Assembly: GCF_021390435.2 (NCBI RefSeq)
Contig: NZ_JAJVCN010000001.1
Span: 62,001-126,000 of the forward strand
Length of the DNA: 64,000 nt
DNA from: Kibdelosporangium philippinense
GTDB taxonomy: Bacteria; Actinomycetota; Actinomycetes; Mycobacteriales; Pseudonocardiaceae
Reading direction: 5' to 3'
In this document: positions 42,086 through 54,229 of the stretch, in pieces
How positions within the stretch are numbered: position 1 is the first letter of the stretch
Layout of the letters: the number at the start of each line of letters is the position of its first letter
The notes under the pieces: model-generated
Database searches by the model: none
What the model was told of the DNA's origin: nothing
What the model saw: only the letters and a program-made list of their open reading frames with translations
Made by a program: the position numbers and the translations under genes

Positions 42086-42430
42086 TTAGACTTCCATATT
42101 ACCGAGAGAGGTACGGTTAGCTTCTTCGGTGGCTTTGTAGTTCGCCATCGCTGTGCGGATACCCTGTTCCGCCTTATCGAGGGACTCGACAAACTTCGCA
42201 AGTTGTGTCAAGAAGCCCTGGTCGTCGATCGCCACCTGCTGTACGTATGGCTTCATCACCTTCGCGGCATGGCTGGTTCCCAACGGCATCTGTTGCGCCA
42301 GTTGCCTGAGATCCAGTACCTGCCCGTTCGCCCAGTCGCGCATCCGCTGGATGGCCTTGATCAAGGCTTCGCCGCCAGCTTCGTTGACCTCGAAGCCGCC
42401 GCTCGCGGCCAAGTTGGCAAACGAAGCCAC
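42086..42430 (-). CDS. Hypothetical protein, often paired with DUF3558 lipoproteins
   Basis: 114-residue mainly helical protein without Cys. Its start is uncertain. The open frame continues about 29 codons upstream of the GTG at 42430 (QYVDDGSGTPAQPDASWDSF) to a TGA without an ATG, GTG or TTG, and that stretch reads like coding sequence. The real gene may therefore use a rare start or have lost its beginning. The helical pattern with ANLAASGGFEVNEAGGEALI is typical of small actinobacterial proteins encoded beside DUF3558 lipoproteins. Role unknown. Confidence 0.6.
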   Translation of the reverse strand: MASFANLAASGGFEVNEAGGEALIKAIQRMRDWANGQVLDLRQLAQQMPLGTSHAAKVMKPYVQQVAIDDQGFLTQLAKFVESLDKAEQGIRTAMANYKATEEANRTSLGNMEV

Positions 42431-42635
42431 ACTCGCACCGAAGGAGTCCCAGCTTGCGTCGGGTTGTGCGGGGGTTCCGCTGCCGTCGTCGACGTACTGC
42501 CGTCCCTCCTCGGTTGCTCAGAGTTACGGTAGCAACGGCTTGCTTCCCCGTGTCCGGAATCCGGATATCCCCAGTCCTGTCACGCTTTCGGGGTACGTCA
42601 GAGGCGTGCCAACCGGTCCGCGCATCGACAGAAAC

Positions 42636-42649
42636 TGGAACGTGTTCTA
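42636..42649. promoter_or_regulatory. KstR box before hsaA
   Basis: TGGAACGTGTTCTA is a perfect match to TNNAACNNGTTNNA. It lies 43 nt before the hsaA start. A second, one-mismatch site follows 29 bp downstream, so the hsaADCB promoter is flanked by two KstR sites. Confidence 0.85.
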
Positions 42650-42664
42650 GTCTGGGTCGGTAGT

Positions 42665-42678
42665 GAGAACACGTTCCA
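42665..42678. promoter_or_regulatory. Second KstR-like box before hsaA
   Basis: GAGAACACGTTCCA matches the KstR box except for the first base. It lies 14 nt before the hsaA ATG, overlapping the probable 5' end of the mRNA. Confidence 0.7.
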
Positions 42679-42692
42679 GTTCGGGAGTGCTG

Positions 42693-46141
<3,449 letters not shown>

Positions 46142-46145
<4 letters not shown>

Positions 46146-46648
46146 GGCCTGAGTCCGACCGGTGTCCAGAGCGTGTTGCCTGTACACGTGGCCTGAATAA
46201 CCCAGATGCTGCTGGGGTTGTTGGCAAGGCACTTCCCACTGTGCACGGCCACATAGGCCCGGGGCGCGCCCGCGTGGATGTTCACGCGGAACATCTGATG
46301 GAATTTCCGTTCATCGCACTCCTCGGCCCGGATGCCCGCGCCGTCGGCCGTCGACTTGTCCTGGACCTCCATACACCGACCGGTCTTGACGCCGCCGCGG
46401 TCGTTGCGGATCTGGTAGATGTCCGGTTCGTGCAACATGTACAAGGCCCAGTGCTGCGTGGCGTTCGCAGCCGTGCCGCATGACTGCACGAACACTTGAT
46501 GGAACAACCCCTCGCCTGCCTTCGTGGCACACAGGGCGGTACTGCCGCGGTAGGCCAAGCCCGACGGCCATGACGGCGGGTCTGCCTTCGCGGTCGTGGT
46601 TAGGCTGAGCAGCAACAATGCCGCCACAGCCAGGATTCTGTGTTTCAT
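46142..46648 (-). CDS. Secreted ricin-type beta-trefoil lectin-like protein
   Basis: 168-residue protein with a Sec signal peptide (KHRILAVAALLLLSLTTTAKA) and a single beta-trefoil-like domain. Paired Cys residues lie in ALCATKAGEGLFHQVFVQSC, GRCMEVQDKS...EEC and GKCLANN...TC, with QHWAL as a QxW-type motif. It probably binds carbohydrate outside the cell. The ATG at 46648 or an adjacent GTG at 46651 may start it. It is unrelated to the steroid genes apart from convergent position. Confidence 0.75.
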
Positions 46649-46696
46649 CACGCCAGGCTGGCGGACGCCGATCCCGGCGAGGAAGGGTGCCAGCCC

Positions 46697-47596
46697 CTAC
46701 AGCGCCCGGGAAATCCTGGTCACGTGCTCGTGCGGCTGGCCGAACAGCTGCGCACTGTTGTGTGCCCGCTTGAAATACCGGTGCGCGTCGTGTTCCCAGG
46801 TGATCGCGATCCCGCCGTGCAGCTGGATCATCTCACCGGCCACAAAGGACAGTGTCTCGCCGCAGTACGCCGTCGCGGCGGCCGCGAGGTCGGGATTCTC
46901 GACGGCCGCGTACGAGATGGACCGCGCGGTCTCCACTCGGACGTACATATCCGCCATCCGGTGTTTCAGCGCCTGGAAACTCCCGATCGGACGGCCGAAT
47001 TGCACCCTGGTTTTGGTGTATTCCACGGTCATGTCGAGGCATTGTTGAGCGGCCCCGACTTGTTCGGCGGTCTGTGCGACCAACGCGATGTCACGCAACT
47101 GCGGCGCGGGCGGCCCGATTCGCGTTCCGCCCGAAAGACGCACAGTCGCGAGCCGCTTGCTTTCGTCCATCGTGGGCGTATGTACGCGATGCGTGGAATC
47201 GCCGAGAAAAAGACCATCTGGAGTTGAGACGATCAGCACATCCGCCGTATCGCCATCCAGGACGTACCGAACCGTTTCAGAAACCGAATCGGCCCACAGG
47301 ACCGTCGCGATAGTCGTGCCCTCCACAATCTCGGGAAGCAGATCCGCGCGTTCGCTGAGCAGCAGTGCCTGAGCGGCCACTGTGGCCGACAGCATAGGGA
47401 CAGGTGCCAGCATTCGGCCGGTTTCCTCAAGCACGACATGGGCTTCGAGCAATGTCGCGCCCGCTCCGCCGTACTGCTCGGGCACGGCAAGTCCGGCAAC
47501 GCCGATCTGTTGGCACAGACCGGACCATGAGGCGTTGCCGCGGCTGAGCATGTGCCGCACGGCGTCTCGTAGATCGTCGTGTTCCGCGCTCAGCAT
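46697..47596 (-). CDS. Acyl-CoA dehydrogenase, short type
   Basis: 299-residue acyl-CoA dehydrogenase-fold protein. The C-terminal half has VQFGRPIGSFQALKHRMADM and LHGGIAITWEHDAHRYFKRA, as in the steroid FadE subunits, while the beta domain is short. Proteins of this size usually pair with a full-length partner, but none is adjacent. The ATG at 47596 starts the recognisable domain (MLSAEHDDLRDAV). It lies 9 nt downstream of a strong palindrome, so the mRNA may be leaderless. The open frame extends upstream across that palindrome but overlaps the divergent kinase promoter. Confidence 0.8.
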   Translation of the reverse strand: MLSAEHDDLRDAVRHMLSRGNASWSGLCQQIGVAGLAVPEQYGGAGATLLEAHVVLEETGRMLAPVPMLSATVAAQALLLSERADLLPEIVEGTTIATVLWADSVSETVRYVLDGDTADVLIVSTPDGLFLGDSTHRVHTPTMDESKRLATVRLSGGTRIGPPAPQLRDIALVAQTAEQVGAAQQCLDMTVEYTKTRVQFGRPIGSFQALKHRMADMYVRVETARSISYAAVENPDLAAAATAYCGETLSFVAGEMIQLHGGIAITWEHDAHRYFKRAHNSAQLFGQPHEHVTRISRAL

Positions 47597-47604
47597 ACGC
47601 TCAT

Positions 47605-47628
47605 CAAACCAAACAATCGCTTGGTTTG
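47605..47628. promoter_or_regulatory. 24-bp palindrome before acyl-CoA dehydrogenase gene
   Basis: Arms CAAACCAAAC (47605-47614) and GCTTGGTTTG (47619-47628) are complementary at 9 of 10 positions around AATC. It lies directly upstream of the acyl-CoA dehydrogenase ATG and resembles TetR-type operators of fatty acid or acyl-CoA genes. It is not a KstR box. No matching regulator gene is adjacent. Confidence 0.6.
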
Positions 47629-47681
47629 CTACGAACTGACCCCGTGCCACGTCGCTCGGCAGTGGCCACGGTTCGATAAGG

Positions 47682-49256
47682 TTGACGCAGTCAGGTACAC
47701 GCACGCGAGGAAGAGTCGTCATCGAAAAGGGGCAGCTGGTCGCCGGTCGCTACCGGCTGCTGGACACCATCGGCAGCGGCGCGATGGGCATCGTCTGGCA
47801 GGCGCGCGACGAGCGTCTTGACCGAACGGTTGCTATCAAGCAGCTGTTGATGCGCGCTGGGCTCTCCGAGAGCCAGACCGCCGACGCACGCCGAAGGGCG
47901 ATGCGTGAAGGCCGGATCGCCGCGAGGTTGCAGCACCGCAACGCCATCGCGTTGTTCGACGTCGCCGAACACGACGGCGACCCTTGCCTGATCATGGAAT
48001 ATCTGCCGTCACTGAGCCTTTCCGGGCTGCTCGCCGAGCGCGGCACGCTCTCGCCGGAGGAGACGGCCCAGATCGGTGTGCAGGTCGCCACCGGGCTGAC
48101 CGCCGCGCACGCGGCCGGAATCGTGCACAGGGACGTCAAACCGGGCAACATCCTGATCGACGACACCGGCACGGTGAAGATCACCGACTTCGGCATCTCC
48201 CGGTCGACCGACGACGGCACGATGACCCAGTCCTCGGTCGGCATGCTCGCCGGGACGCCCGCCTACCTGGCGCCGGAAGTGGCCCGCGGCCAGGACCCGA
48301 CCAGGGCGTCAGACGTGTTCTCCCTCGGCGCCACCCTGTACCACGCGATCGAAGGCCAGCCGCCGTACGGCTTCAAGGACAACCCGCTGGCCCAGCTGTA
48401 CGCGGTGGCCATGGGCAAGGTGCCGGAGCCCAAGCAGGCCGGCGCGATGTCCAAGACCCTGATGCAGCTGCTGAGCCTGGACCCGGCCGACCGGCCGACC
48501 ATGCCGGAGCTCGTCGGCACGCTCGGTGAGATCGCCGGCGGCGCGACGGTTGTCGTGCCGAAGATCGCCCAGCCGCCGAAGCAGCAAGCGCCGCCACCGC
48601 CCGCGCAAGCCACGCTCATCGCGCCTGCAGCACCGGTAGCTGTCCAGGCGCCACCGAAGCCACCGCCGCAGCAGCCCGTTACGCCACCGACTCCGCCGCC
48701 CCCGCCACCTCCGGCAAAGCAGGGTGGAAACAAGCGCGTCGCCGCGATTATCGGCGCCGTCGTCGTGGCCGCCGTGCTTGGCGGTGTCATCGCGACCGTG
48801 CTCAGCGCAGGCGGCTCCGGCGACAACAACGCGAACAGCCCGGCGCCCATCACTCCGCCGCAGCAAACCGTCACTGTGACCACGGGACCGCCGGAGCAGT
48901 CGTCGTCGACGCCGACCGCGCCGGTGACCCCGCAGGGTGGTTCCGAGGGCGGGATCGACTGGAGTTCGGCGGGTCAGCTGGTGATCAAGTACTACAACCA
49001 GGCTGACGTGAACACTCGATGGAATCTGCTCTCTGCTGAGATGCAGGCGACCTTCGGCACGGTTGACGCCTTCGGTCAGTACTGGTCTCAGTATCCGCAG
49101 TTCAGCGCGCGCAACGCGAACGGTGTGCGCAACAACGGCGACGGCTCGGTGACCGTCCCGGTGGACGTGAACTACGGGCAAGGCAACGTCCAACACAAGG
49201 AACTGCGTGTGATCAAGACCGGCGGCCAGCTTAAGATTGCTTCGGACGGTAGGTAA
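47682..49256 (+). CDS. Membrane serine/threonine protein kinase (PknB-like)
   Basis: 524-residue eukaryotic-type Ser/Thr kinase. The kinase domain (about 20-285) has the glycine loop IGSGAMGIVW, ATP-binding Lys in VAIKQLL, catalytic HRDVKPGN and DFG. A Pro-rich linker (about 300-345) leads to one membrane span (about 354-376, AAIIGAVVVAAVLGG) and a Thr/Pro-rich stalk. The extracellular end of about 100 residues has no PASTA repeats. TTG at 47682 is the only in-frame start before the domain and has a weak ribosome site, so the start is uncertain. It is divergent from the acyl-CoA dehydrogenase. Confidence 0.9.
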   Translation: MTQSGTRTRGRVVIEKGQLVAGRYRLLDTIGSGAMGIVWQARDERLDRTVAIKQLLMRAGLSESQTADARRRAMREGRIAARLQHRNAIALFDVAEHDGDPCLIMEYLPSLSLSGLLAERGTLSPEETAQIGVQVATGLTAAHAAGIVHRDVKPGNILIDDTGTVKITDFGISRSTDDGTMTQSSVGMLAGTPAYLAPEVARGQDPTRASDVFSLGATLYHAIEGQPPYGFKDNPLAQLYAVAMGKVPEPKQAGAMSKTLMQLLSLDPADRPTMPELVGTLGEIAGGATVVVPKIAQPPKQQAPPPPAQATLIAPAAPVAVQAPPKPPPQQPVTPPTPPPPPPPAKQGGNKRVAAIIGAVVVAAVLGGVIATVLSAGGSGDNNANSPAPITPPQQTVTVTTGPPEQSSSTPTAPVTPQGGSEGGIDWSSAGQLVIKYYNQADVNTRWNLLSAEMQATFGTVDAFGQYWSQYPQFSARNANGVRNNGDGSVTVPVDVNYGQGNVQHKELRVIKTGGQLKIASDGR

Positions 49257-49267
49257 TTCGATTGAGT

Positions 49268-49300
49268 CGGCTGACCAATCGCGACGCGATTGGTCAGCCG
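49268..49300 (+). terminator. 15-bp stem-loop after the kinase gene
   Basis: CGGCTGACCAATCGC (49268-49282) and GCGATTGGTCAGCCG (49286-49300) form a perfect 15-bp stem with a 3-nt loop, 12 nt after the kinase stop. No T-run follows, as is common for actinobacterial terminators. Confidence 0.8.
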
Positions 49301-49320
49301 ATCCGTGCTCCGGGACGCAA

Positions 49321-49656
49321 TCAGCCGCGACTTATTGCCTCAAGGTTGAAAAACGTTGCGCTTCCCAGAAGCCCTGGAAGTGCTCTGATGTTTCTGCCGG
49401 TACAGTTGTCAAATTCCCAGAAGATGATAGAGGGGATGCCGAAATTTCCGAATGACTGACTTGTGTGAATGTCGTTACATCCTCGCACCGAGGCGGTCGT
49501 ACGCCGATATGTATGCCCTTGCCAATCAAGGCTTCGGTAAGCGCAGACATGGCTGGTAGGGCAGGGAGGGTCGGGTTCCGGTGTTGAGGCCTGGGCGGTA
49601 ACTGGTGTGAGAGCAACGACTGCGTATGCGGACAGCAGTGCGAACTTGAACCTCAT
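49321..49656 (-). CDS. Small secreted protein, peptidase inhibitor I36-like
   Basis: 111-residue secreted protein. The signal peptide is about residues 1-23 (FALLSAYAVVALTPVTAQAS). The mature part has four Cys (CPTSHVCAYRS, VRGCND, FDNCTGR) and aromatic residues in the pattern of the beta/gamma-crystallin-like I36 inhibitor family found in actinobacteria. The ATG follows GGGGGAA. Base composition here is noticeably less GC-rich than in its neighbours, suggesting acquisition or weak codon selection. Confidence 0.6.
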   Translation of the reverse strand: MRFKFALLSAYAVVALTPVTAQASTPEPDPPCPTSHVCAYRSLDWQGHTYRRTTASVRGCNDIHTSQSFGNFGIPSIIFWEFDNCTGRNIRALPGLLGSATFFNLEAISRG

Positions 49657-50055
49657 GTTCCCCCGCTCATTTGTGGTTTATGACTGTCGTGATGGGTGAG
49701 TTACTCGCGAAAACTGACTGAATAGTGATCAGTAAAAGGGGTGTTGCCGGAATCTGCGTCTTTGAAGTACCGTCACAACGTTATCCCTCGACTGATCTTG
49801 GATTGTTCAGGTTGGCGGTGTCAAGCAACGGGAGTTGTCCGGCATGGGAATATCTGAATGGCGTAATAGTTGGATCAGTGTTGTGGGTCACAAATTGTGA
49901 GCGCTGTTGTCCTAGAGTTGTATTGCGACCTGCGATTATCGTTAGCGGGGACAAGGATGTCAGTTCTGAGTGGAGCGACTACCTTGCTACAGGTTGTGAA
50001 CTTGCGCGATTCGCGGTATGCAGATAGTGATGAACCTCGGCGACAGGGAGACCGG
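49657..50055. other. AT-richer intergenic region before methyltransferase gene
   Basis: About 400 bp without a convincing gene and with visibly lower GC than the rest. A 100-codon forward frame from 49725 has no ribosome site and no recognisable domain. The end (49900-50040) presumably holds the methyltransferase promoter. Confidence 0.5.
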
Positions 50056-50931
50056 ATGACGGCCGGCCGCGACACGTCCGACTACGACATTCCGTTCCAG
50101 GACACCGCGGTCATCGCGTGGCTTGAAGCGGCCGGAATCGACGCGACCCTCCCGTCACCTGACCGGGTCTACGACGCCTACCTCGGCGGATCGCACAACA
50201 CTGCGGTCGATCGCGCCTTCGTCGACAAGGCCGAGCAGATCCTGCCGTCCATCAGGCCGCTCGCCCGCAGCAACCGCTCGTTCCTGCGCCGCGCGGTGAC
50301 CTACGCCGTCTCGCAGGGGATCACCCAGTTCCTGGACATCGGCTCCGGTGCGCCGACGGTCGGCAACGTGCACGAGATCGCGCTGCGGGCCAACCCGGAT
50401 GCCCATGTCGTGTACGTCGACTCCAACACCATCGCGGTGCAGAGTTCGGCGATGGTCCTGCAGGAGCACAAGGTCACCGACCGGGTCGCGATGATCCAGG
50501 AGGACCTGCGTAACCCGGACGGCATCCTGAACCACCCGCGCACCCTGGAGCTGATCGACTTCAGCAAACCGGTCTGCGTGCTGATGGTTGCGTTGCTGCA
50601 CTTCGTCGGCGACGAGGACAAACCGGGCGAGCTGATCGCGTATTACCGCTCCAAGCTGGCGCCGGGCAGCATGCTCGCGTTGTCCCACATCTGCAACGAC
50701 GAGGCCCCGCAGGACCAGAAGGACCAGGTCGACGCGTTCGTCAGGGCGTACGAGAACACCACGACCCGGCTGTACAGCCGTACCAAGGCCGAGATGGAGA
50801 AGCTGTTCGAGGGCTGGGACATGGTGGAGCCCGGCGTCGTGCACCCGCCGGACTGGCGTCCCGACAACCCCATCGACAGCGACATGAGCGCTTACTACCT
50901 GGGCTGGTGCGGAGTGGGCCGCAAGGCCTAG
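50056..50931 (+). CDS. SAM-dependent methyltransferase (DUF574/Methyltransf_19)
   Basis: 291-residue protein of the actinobacterial SAM methyltransferase group formerly DUF574. Diagnostic stretches are PSPDRVYDAYLGGSHNTAVD (about 35-55), the SAM-binding motif FLDIGSGAPTVGNVHEIA (about 95-112) and VVYVDSNTIAVQSS. The ATG at 50056 follows AGGGAG; the open frame extends upstream through AT-rich DNA. These genes are abundant in Pseudonocardiales and the substrate is unknown. It converges on the enoyl-CoA hydratase gene with a 4-nt overlap. Confidence 0.9.
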   Translation: MTAGRDTSDYDIPFQDTAVIAWLEAAGIDATLPSPDRVYDAYLGGSHNTAVDRAFVDKAEQILPSIRPLARSNRSFLRRAVTYAVSQGITQFLDIGSGAPTVGNVHEIALRANPDAHVVYVDSNTIAVQSSAMVLQEHKVTDRVAMIQEDLRNPDGILNHPRTLELIDFSKPVCVLMVALLHFVGDEDKPGELIAYYRSKLAPGSMLALSHICNDEAPQDQKDQVDAFVRAYENTTTRLYSRTKAEMEKLFEGWDMVEPGVVHPPDWRPDNPIDSDMSAYYLGWCGVGRKA

Positions 50932-51695
50932 CGGCCCTGCCAGTTCACCTGCCGTTTCGTGCCGAACGCGGCGACTGCGTTGTGGAAGTCCTCGCTGCCG
51001 AAGACCTTGCTGACGAAGTCGTCGCCGTCGGGCAACGCGGCACGACGCAGCCGCGCAATCGCTTGCTTAGTCGCCCACATGCTCAATGGCGCGTTGCGCA
51101 GGACGGTCCCGACGACGGCGTTCGCGGTGCGGTCGAGGTCGTCATCGCCGCACAGCTCGTGCACGAACCCGGCGGCCTTAGCGTCGCTACCGGTCACCAT
51201 CTTGGCTCTGAGCAGCATGTCCATCGCTCGTGACGGCCCGAGGTGGTTCACCAGCAGCGAGTACGAGTTCATGGACAAGCAGTTGCCGAGGGTGCGCGCG
51301 ATCGGGACGCCGAACCGCGCGGACGTACCCGCGACCCGCAGGTCACAGACGGCCGCGATGGCCAGGCCCGCGCCGACGCAGTAGCCGTGGATGACCGCGA
51401 TCGTCGGCACGGTTACGTCCTCCAGGCGGTTGAGCACCTCGGCGATACGGCGTTCGTACGCGATTCCGTCCTCGCCGGTCTCGAACTCGCTGAACTGCGT
51501 GATGTCCGTGCCGGACACGAACGCCTGACGGCCCGCGCCGCGCAGCACCATCGCGCGGATCTCGTCGTCGTTGTCAGCGCGCTCGCATGCCTCAGCCAGG
51601 TAGCTGTACATGTCGAACGTCATCGCGTTGTGCTTGTCCGGACGGTTGAAAATGATCGTGAGGACAGGACCGTCCTGCTCGACAACCACGCTCAA
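50928..51695 (-). CDS. Enoyl-CoA hydratase/isomerase family protein
   Basis: 255-residue crotonase-fold protein. The oxyanion-hole regions are FVSGTDITQFSEFE (about 58-71) and IHGYCVGAGLAIAAVCDLRV (about 104-123). The usual hydratase Glu in GGG.E and LG.PE motifs is replaced by other residues (GIPIARTLGNCLS-type stretch), so the reaction may be isomerase, hydrolase or lyase rather than hydration. Its ATG overlaps the stop of the CoA-transferase gene, and with the transporter gene upstream they form a three-gene operon. Confidence 0.87.
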   Translation of the reverse strand: MSVVVEQDGPVLTIIFNRPDKHNAMTFDMYSYLAEACERADNDDEIRAMVLRGAGRQAFVSGTDITQFSEFETGEDGIAYERRIAEVLNRLEDVTVPTIAVIHGYCVGAGLAIAAVCDLRVAGTSARFGVPIARTLGNCLSMNSYSLLVNHLGPSRAMDMLLRAKMVTGSDAKAAGFVHELCGDDDLDRTANAVVGTVLRNAPLSMWATKQAIARLRRAALPDGDDFVSKVFGSEDFHNAVAAFGTKRQVNWQGR

Positions 51696-52855
51696 GACTG
51701 TCCTCCGACCAGTTCGTCAATTTCCTCATTGGTGTACCCGACCGCGAGCAGCGCTGCACGCGTATCCGCTCCGAGCGCTGGTCCGGCGGCGTTGCGTTGT
51801 GTGGGCGTGCGGGACAACCGCATTGGCGAGCCCAGTTGGCGTACGCCATCCGTACTGTCCCAGAGGAAGCCTCGCTTGGTGAGGGCATCGGCCGTGAAAA
51901 CCTCGCCGTAGTCCGAGATCGGCGCGCACGGTACCTCGGCACGGTTCAGTGCTGCGACCAACTCGGTGACCGTCCGCATCGACGTGACGTCCTCGATGAG
52001 GGGGATGAGCTCGGCGACGTTCTCTTTGCGGCGGTAGGCGTCGTTGAACCGTTCGTCGTCCACGAGTGCCTGCAGGCCAAGGACTTCGCACAGGCCAAGC
52101 CAGGTTTTCGGGGTGATGGCGCCGACCGTGAGCCACCCGTCCGCGCACCGCACGGCCTGATACGGCGCTTGGCTCTGGTGCGCTGTGCCAAGTGGCCCAC
52201 CGACTTCGCCGGTCGCGAAGTACTTCCCGGCTTCCCAGACCGCCAGTGACACACCGGATTCGAGCAGGCTCACGTCGATGTACTGGCCTTCACCACTTCG
52301 GTCTCGTTCACGCAGTGCCGCGGTGACAGCGAGGGCGACGTACAACCCGCAGACCAGATCGCACACCGGCACGCCGACCTTTGCCGGGCCGCCACCGGCC
52401 TCGCCCGTGATGCTCATCAGTCCGCTGCGTGCCTGCGCCATGATGTCCAGGCCCGGTAGCGTCGCAAGTGGACCGTCCTGGCCCCAGCCGGAGGCGGAGG
52501 CGTAGATGAGGCGCGGGTTTGTCTGCCGCAGGGTTTCGTAGTCCAGCCGTAGCCCGCGCATCGCGCCTGGCCTGAGGTTTTCGACCAGCACGTCGGCCCG
52601 GTCGGCCAGGCGCCGGAAGGCCGCGCGCCCGTCCGGCGATTTCAGGTCAAGTGCCACGGATTTCTTGTTCCGGTTGAGCCGGGCGAACGGTGAACTGGTG
52701 CCGTCGACGAACGGCCCGGCTTGCCTGACCGGATCGCCGCCCGTCGGATTCTCGACCTTGAGTACCTCCGCGCCGAGGTCAGCGAGTTGCATGGTGGCGT
52801 ACGGGCCCGCCATGAACACGCCGACCTCGAGCACTGTGATCCCGTCCAGTGGCAT
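51692..52855 (-). CDS. Class III CoA-transferase (CaiB/BaiF family)
   Basis: 387-residue family III CoA-transferase, moving CoA between carboxylic acids through an aspartyl-CoA intermediate. The N-terminus LDGITVLEVGVFMAGPYATM and GADVLKVENP-like stretch are diagnostic. The catalytic Asp is in the PGLDIMAQARSGLMSITGE region (about 160). The ATG at 52855 starts the domain two bases after the transporter stop; a longer frame from 52930 lies within the transporter gene. The context of transporter and enoyl-CoA hydratase suggests activation of an imported carboxylate. Confidence 0.9.
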   Translation of the reverse strand: MPLDGITVLEVGVFMAGPYATMQLADLGAEVLKVENPTGGDPVRQAGPFVDGTSSPFARLNRNKKSVALDLKSPDGRAAFRRLADRADVLVENLRPGAMRGLRLDYETLRQTNPRLIYASASGWGQDGPLATLPGLDIMAQARSGLMSITGEAGGGPAKVGVPVCDLVCGLYVALAVTAALRERDRSGEGQYIDVSLLESGVSLAVWEAGKYFATGEVGGPLGTAHQSQAPYQAVRCADGWLTVGAITPKTWLGLCEVLGLQALVDDERFNDAYRRKENVAELIPLIEDVTSMRTVTELVAALNRAEVPCAPISDYGEVFTADALTKRGFLWDSTDGVRQLGSPMRLSRTPTQRNAAGPALGADTRAALLAVGYTNEEIDELVGGQS

Positions 52856-52857
52856 GC

Positions 52858-54120
52858 CTACAGCCAACCCGGAACCACGAGAACCAGCCACGTGACGATC
52901 GGCGCAACGGCGATCATCGAGAATCCCCACGCCATCAGCCGCTTGAACACCAGTTCGCGCTGCTCCGGCGGAGCACTGGCCACAGTGAGCGCGCCGCTGG
53001 TGGAGAACGGGCTGGCGTCCACCACCGAAGAGGACAGCGCGAGCGCCGTGATCAGGCCGATCGCGCCGACTTGCCCGGTTTGCAGGAACGGCACCGCCAG
53101 CGGGATCAACGCGCCCAGGATTCCCGTGGTCGACGCGAACGCCGACACCGCACCACCGATGAAGCAGATCAGCAACGCGCCCAGCAGCGGCAGCCCGATG
53201 TTCGCTACGCCACGACCGAGATAGTCGACCGTGCCGATGTCCTCAAGCAGGCTGACGTACGTCACGATGCCGCAGATCAGCAGGACCGTGGCCCACGCGA
53301 CCTTGTCGACGGCCTCGCGGGTCGTCGCTGGCGAAACCAACGACAGCACGACCACCACGGTCAGCGCGAGCAGACCTACGTCGAGGTCGAAGAACAGCGC
53401 GCCGACCGCGAGGCCGACGATGCCGACCAAGGTGAGGATCCGGTTGTGGTCCAACCGAACTGGCGCCTGAACAGTGCCGGGCCCCGAAGCAGGCTCGAGG
53501 TCGTTGGCCTGCTGGCCAACCAGGTGCCGTCCGCCGAAGATCACGAACACCACCACGCTAAGCAGCAGGTTGAAGACGAACGACGCGATGAACAGGGTCA
53601 TCGGGCTGCCCGGCAGGTTGCTGCGTTCGACCACGCCGTTGGTGATCCCGCCGAAGATGCTCAGCGGCGAGAACCCGCCCGCGCTGGCGCCGTTGATCAC
53701 CAGCAAGCCCATCAGCACCGGGTGGATCCTGTAGCGGACGGCGAAGCCCATCGCGATCGGCGCGATGATCGCCACCGCCGCGGGCACGACCGCGCCGAAC
53801 GCGGTCAGCACGGCGGTGATCAGGAACATGATCCACGGGATCGCCACCACCCGGCCGCCAACGACCCGGATGGCGAGGTTGACCAACCAGTCGACGGTCC
53901 CGTTCTGTTTGGCGATGGCGAACAAGTACGTGACCCCGACCAGGATCACGAAGAGATTGCTGGGAAAACCGCCGACGATGTCGTCGGTCGATTTGTCCAC
54001 GACCAGGGTGCCGACCGCGAACGCGGCAACGAACGCCAGCACACCCATATTGATCGATAACGTGGTTCCCAGTACGAACACGGCAACGAGAACCAGGATC
54101 GAGATGATTTCCACCGACAT
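52858..54120 (-). CDS. Dicarboxylate carrier-like transporter (MatC/SLC13-like)
   Basis: 420-residue membrane protein with about 11-12 hydrophobic spans, similar to MatC/ion-transporter superfamily carriers for malonate or C4-dicarboxylates. Hairpin-like loops with conserved small residues are NGASAGGFSPLSIFGGITNG (about 140-160) and SSSVVDASPFSTSGALTVAS (about 375-395). The ATG at 54120 has CGGAG upstream; ATG at 54144 would add eight residues. It is the first gene of the operon leading into the CoA-transferase and is divergent from the aminotransferase gene. Confidence 0.85.
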   Translation of the reverse strand: MSVEIISILVLVAVFVLGTTLSINMGVLAFVAAFAVGTLVVDKSTDDIVGGFPSNLFVILVGVTYLFAIAKQNGTVDWLVNLAIRVVGGRVVAIPWIMFLITAVLTAFGAVVPAAVAIIAPIAMGFAVRYRIHPVLMGLLVINGASAGGFSPLSIFGGITNGVVERSNLPGSPMTLFIASFVFNLLLSVVVFVIFGGRHLVGQQANDLEPASGPGTVQAPVRLDHNRILTLVGIVGLAVGALFFDLDVGLLALTVVVVLSLVSPATTREAVDKVAWATVLLICGIVTYVSLLEDIGTVDYLGRGVANIGLPLLGALLICFIGGAVSAFASTTGILGALIPLAVPFLQTGQVGAIGLITALALSSSVVDASPFSTSGALTVASAPPEQRELVFKRLMAWGFSMIAVAPIVTWLVLVVPGWL

Positions 54121-54181
54121 AAGCGGCTCCGAGGGATTCCGCAATTCGGAATTGGCTGTTCGTCAATAGAAATTAGACGTA

Positions 54182-54209
54182 TGGTCAGGAAGTCGTCAAG
54201 GGTTGACCA
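54182..54209. promoter_or_regulatory. TGGTCA ... TGACCA inverted pair in the divergent promoter
   Basis: TGGTCA (54182-54187) and TGACCA (54204-54209) are complementary half-sites 22 bp apart, two helical turns, between the divergent transporter and aminotransferase genes. This may be the site of a shared regulator; none is encoded next to it. Confidence 0.35.
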
Positions 54210-54229
54210 GACGGAAGGCAAACAGGCGT

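Noticed and set aside
47605..47628. KstR or KstR2 site before the solitary acyl-CoA dehydrogenase
   Set aside because: The palindrome lacks AACNNGTT spacing, and its half-sites are too far apart for the KstR2 pattern CAAGNNCTTG.
49725..50027. 100-codon forward frame in the AT-richer gap
   Set aside because: No ribosome binding site, no domain and unusual composition; it overlaps the likely methyltransferase promoter.
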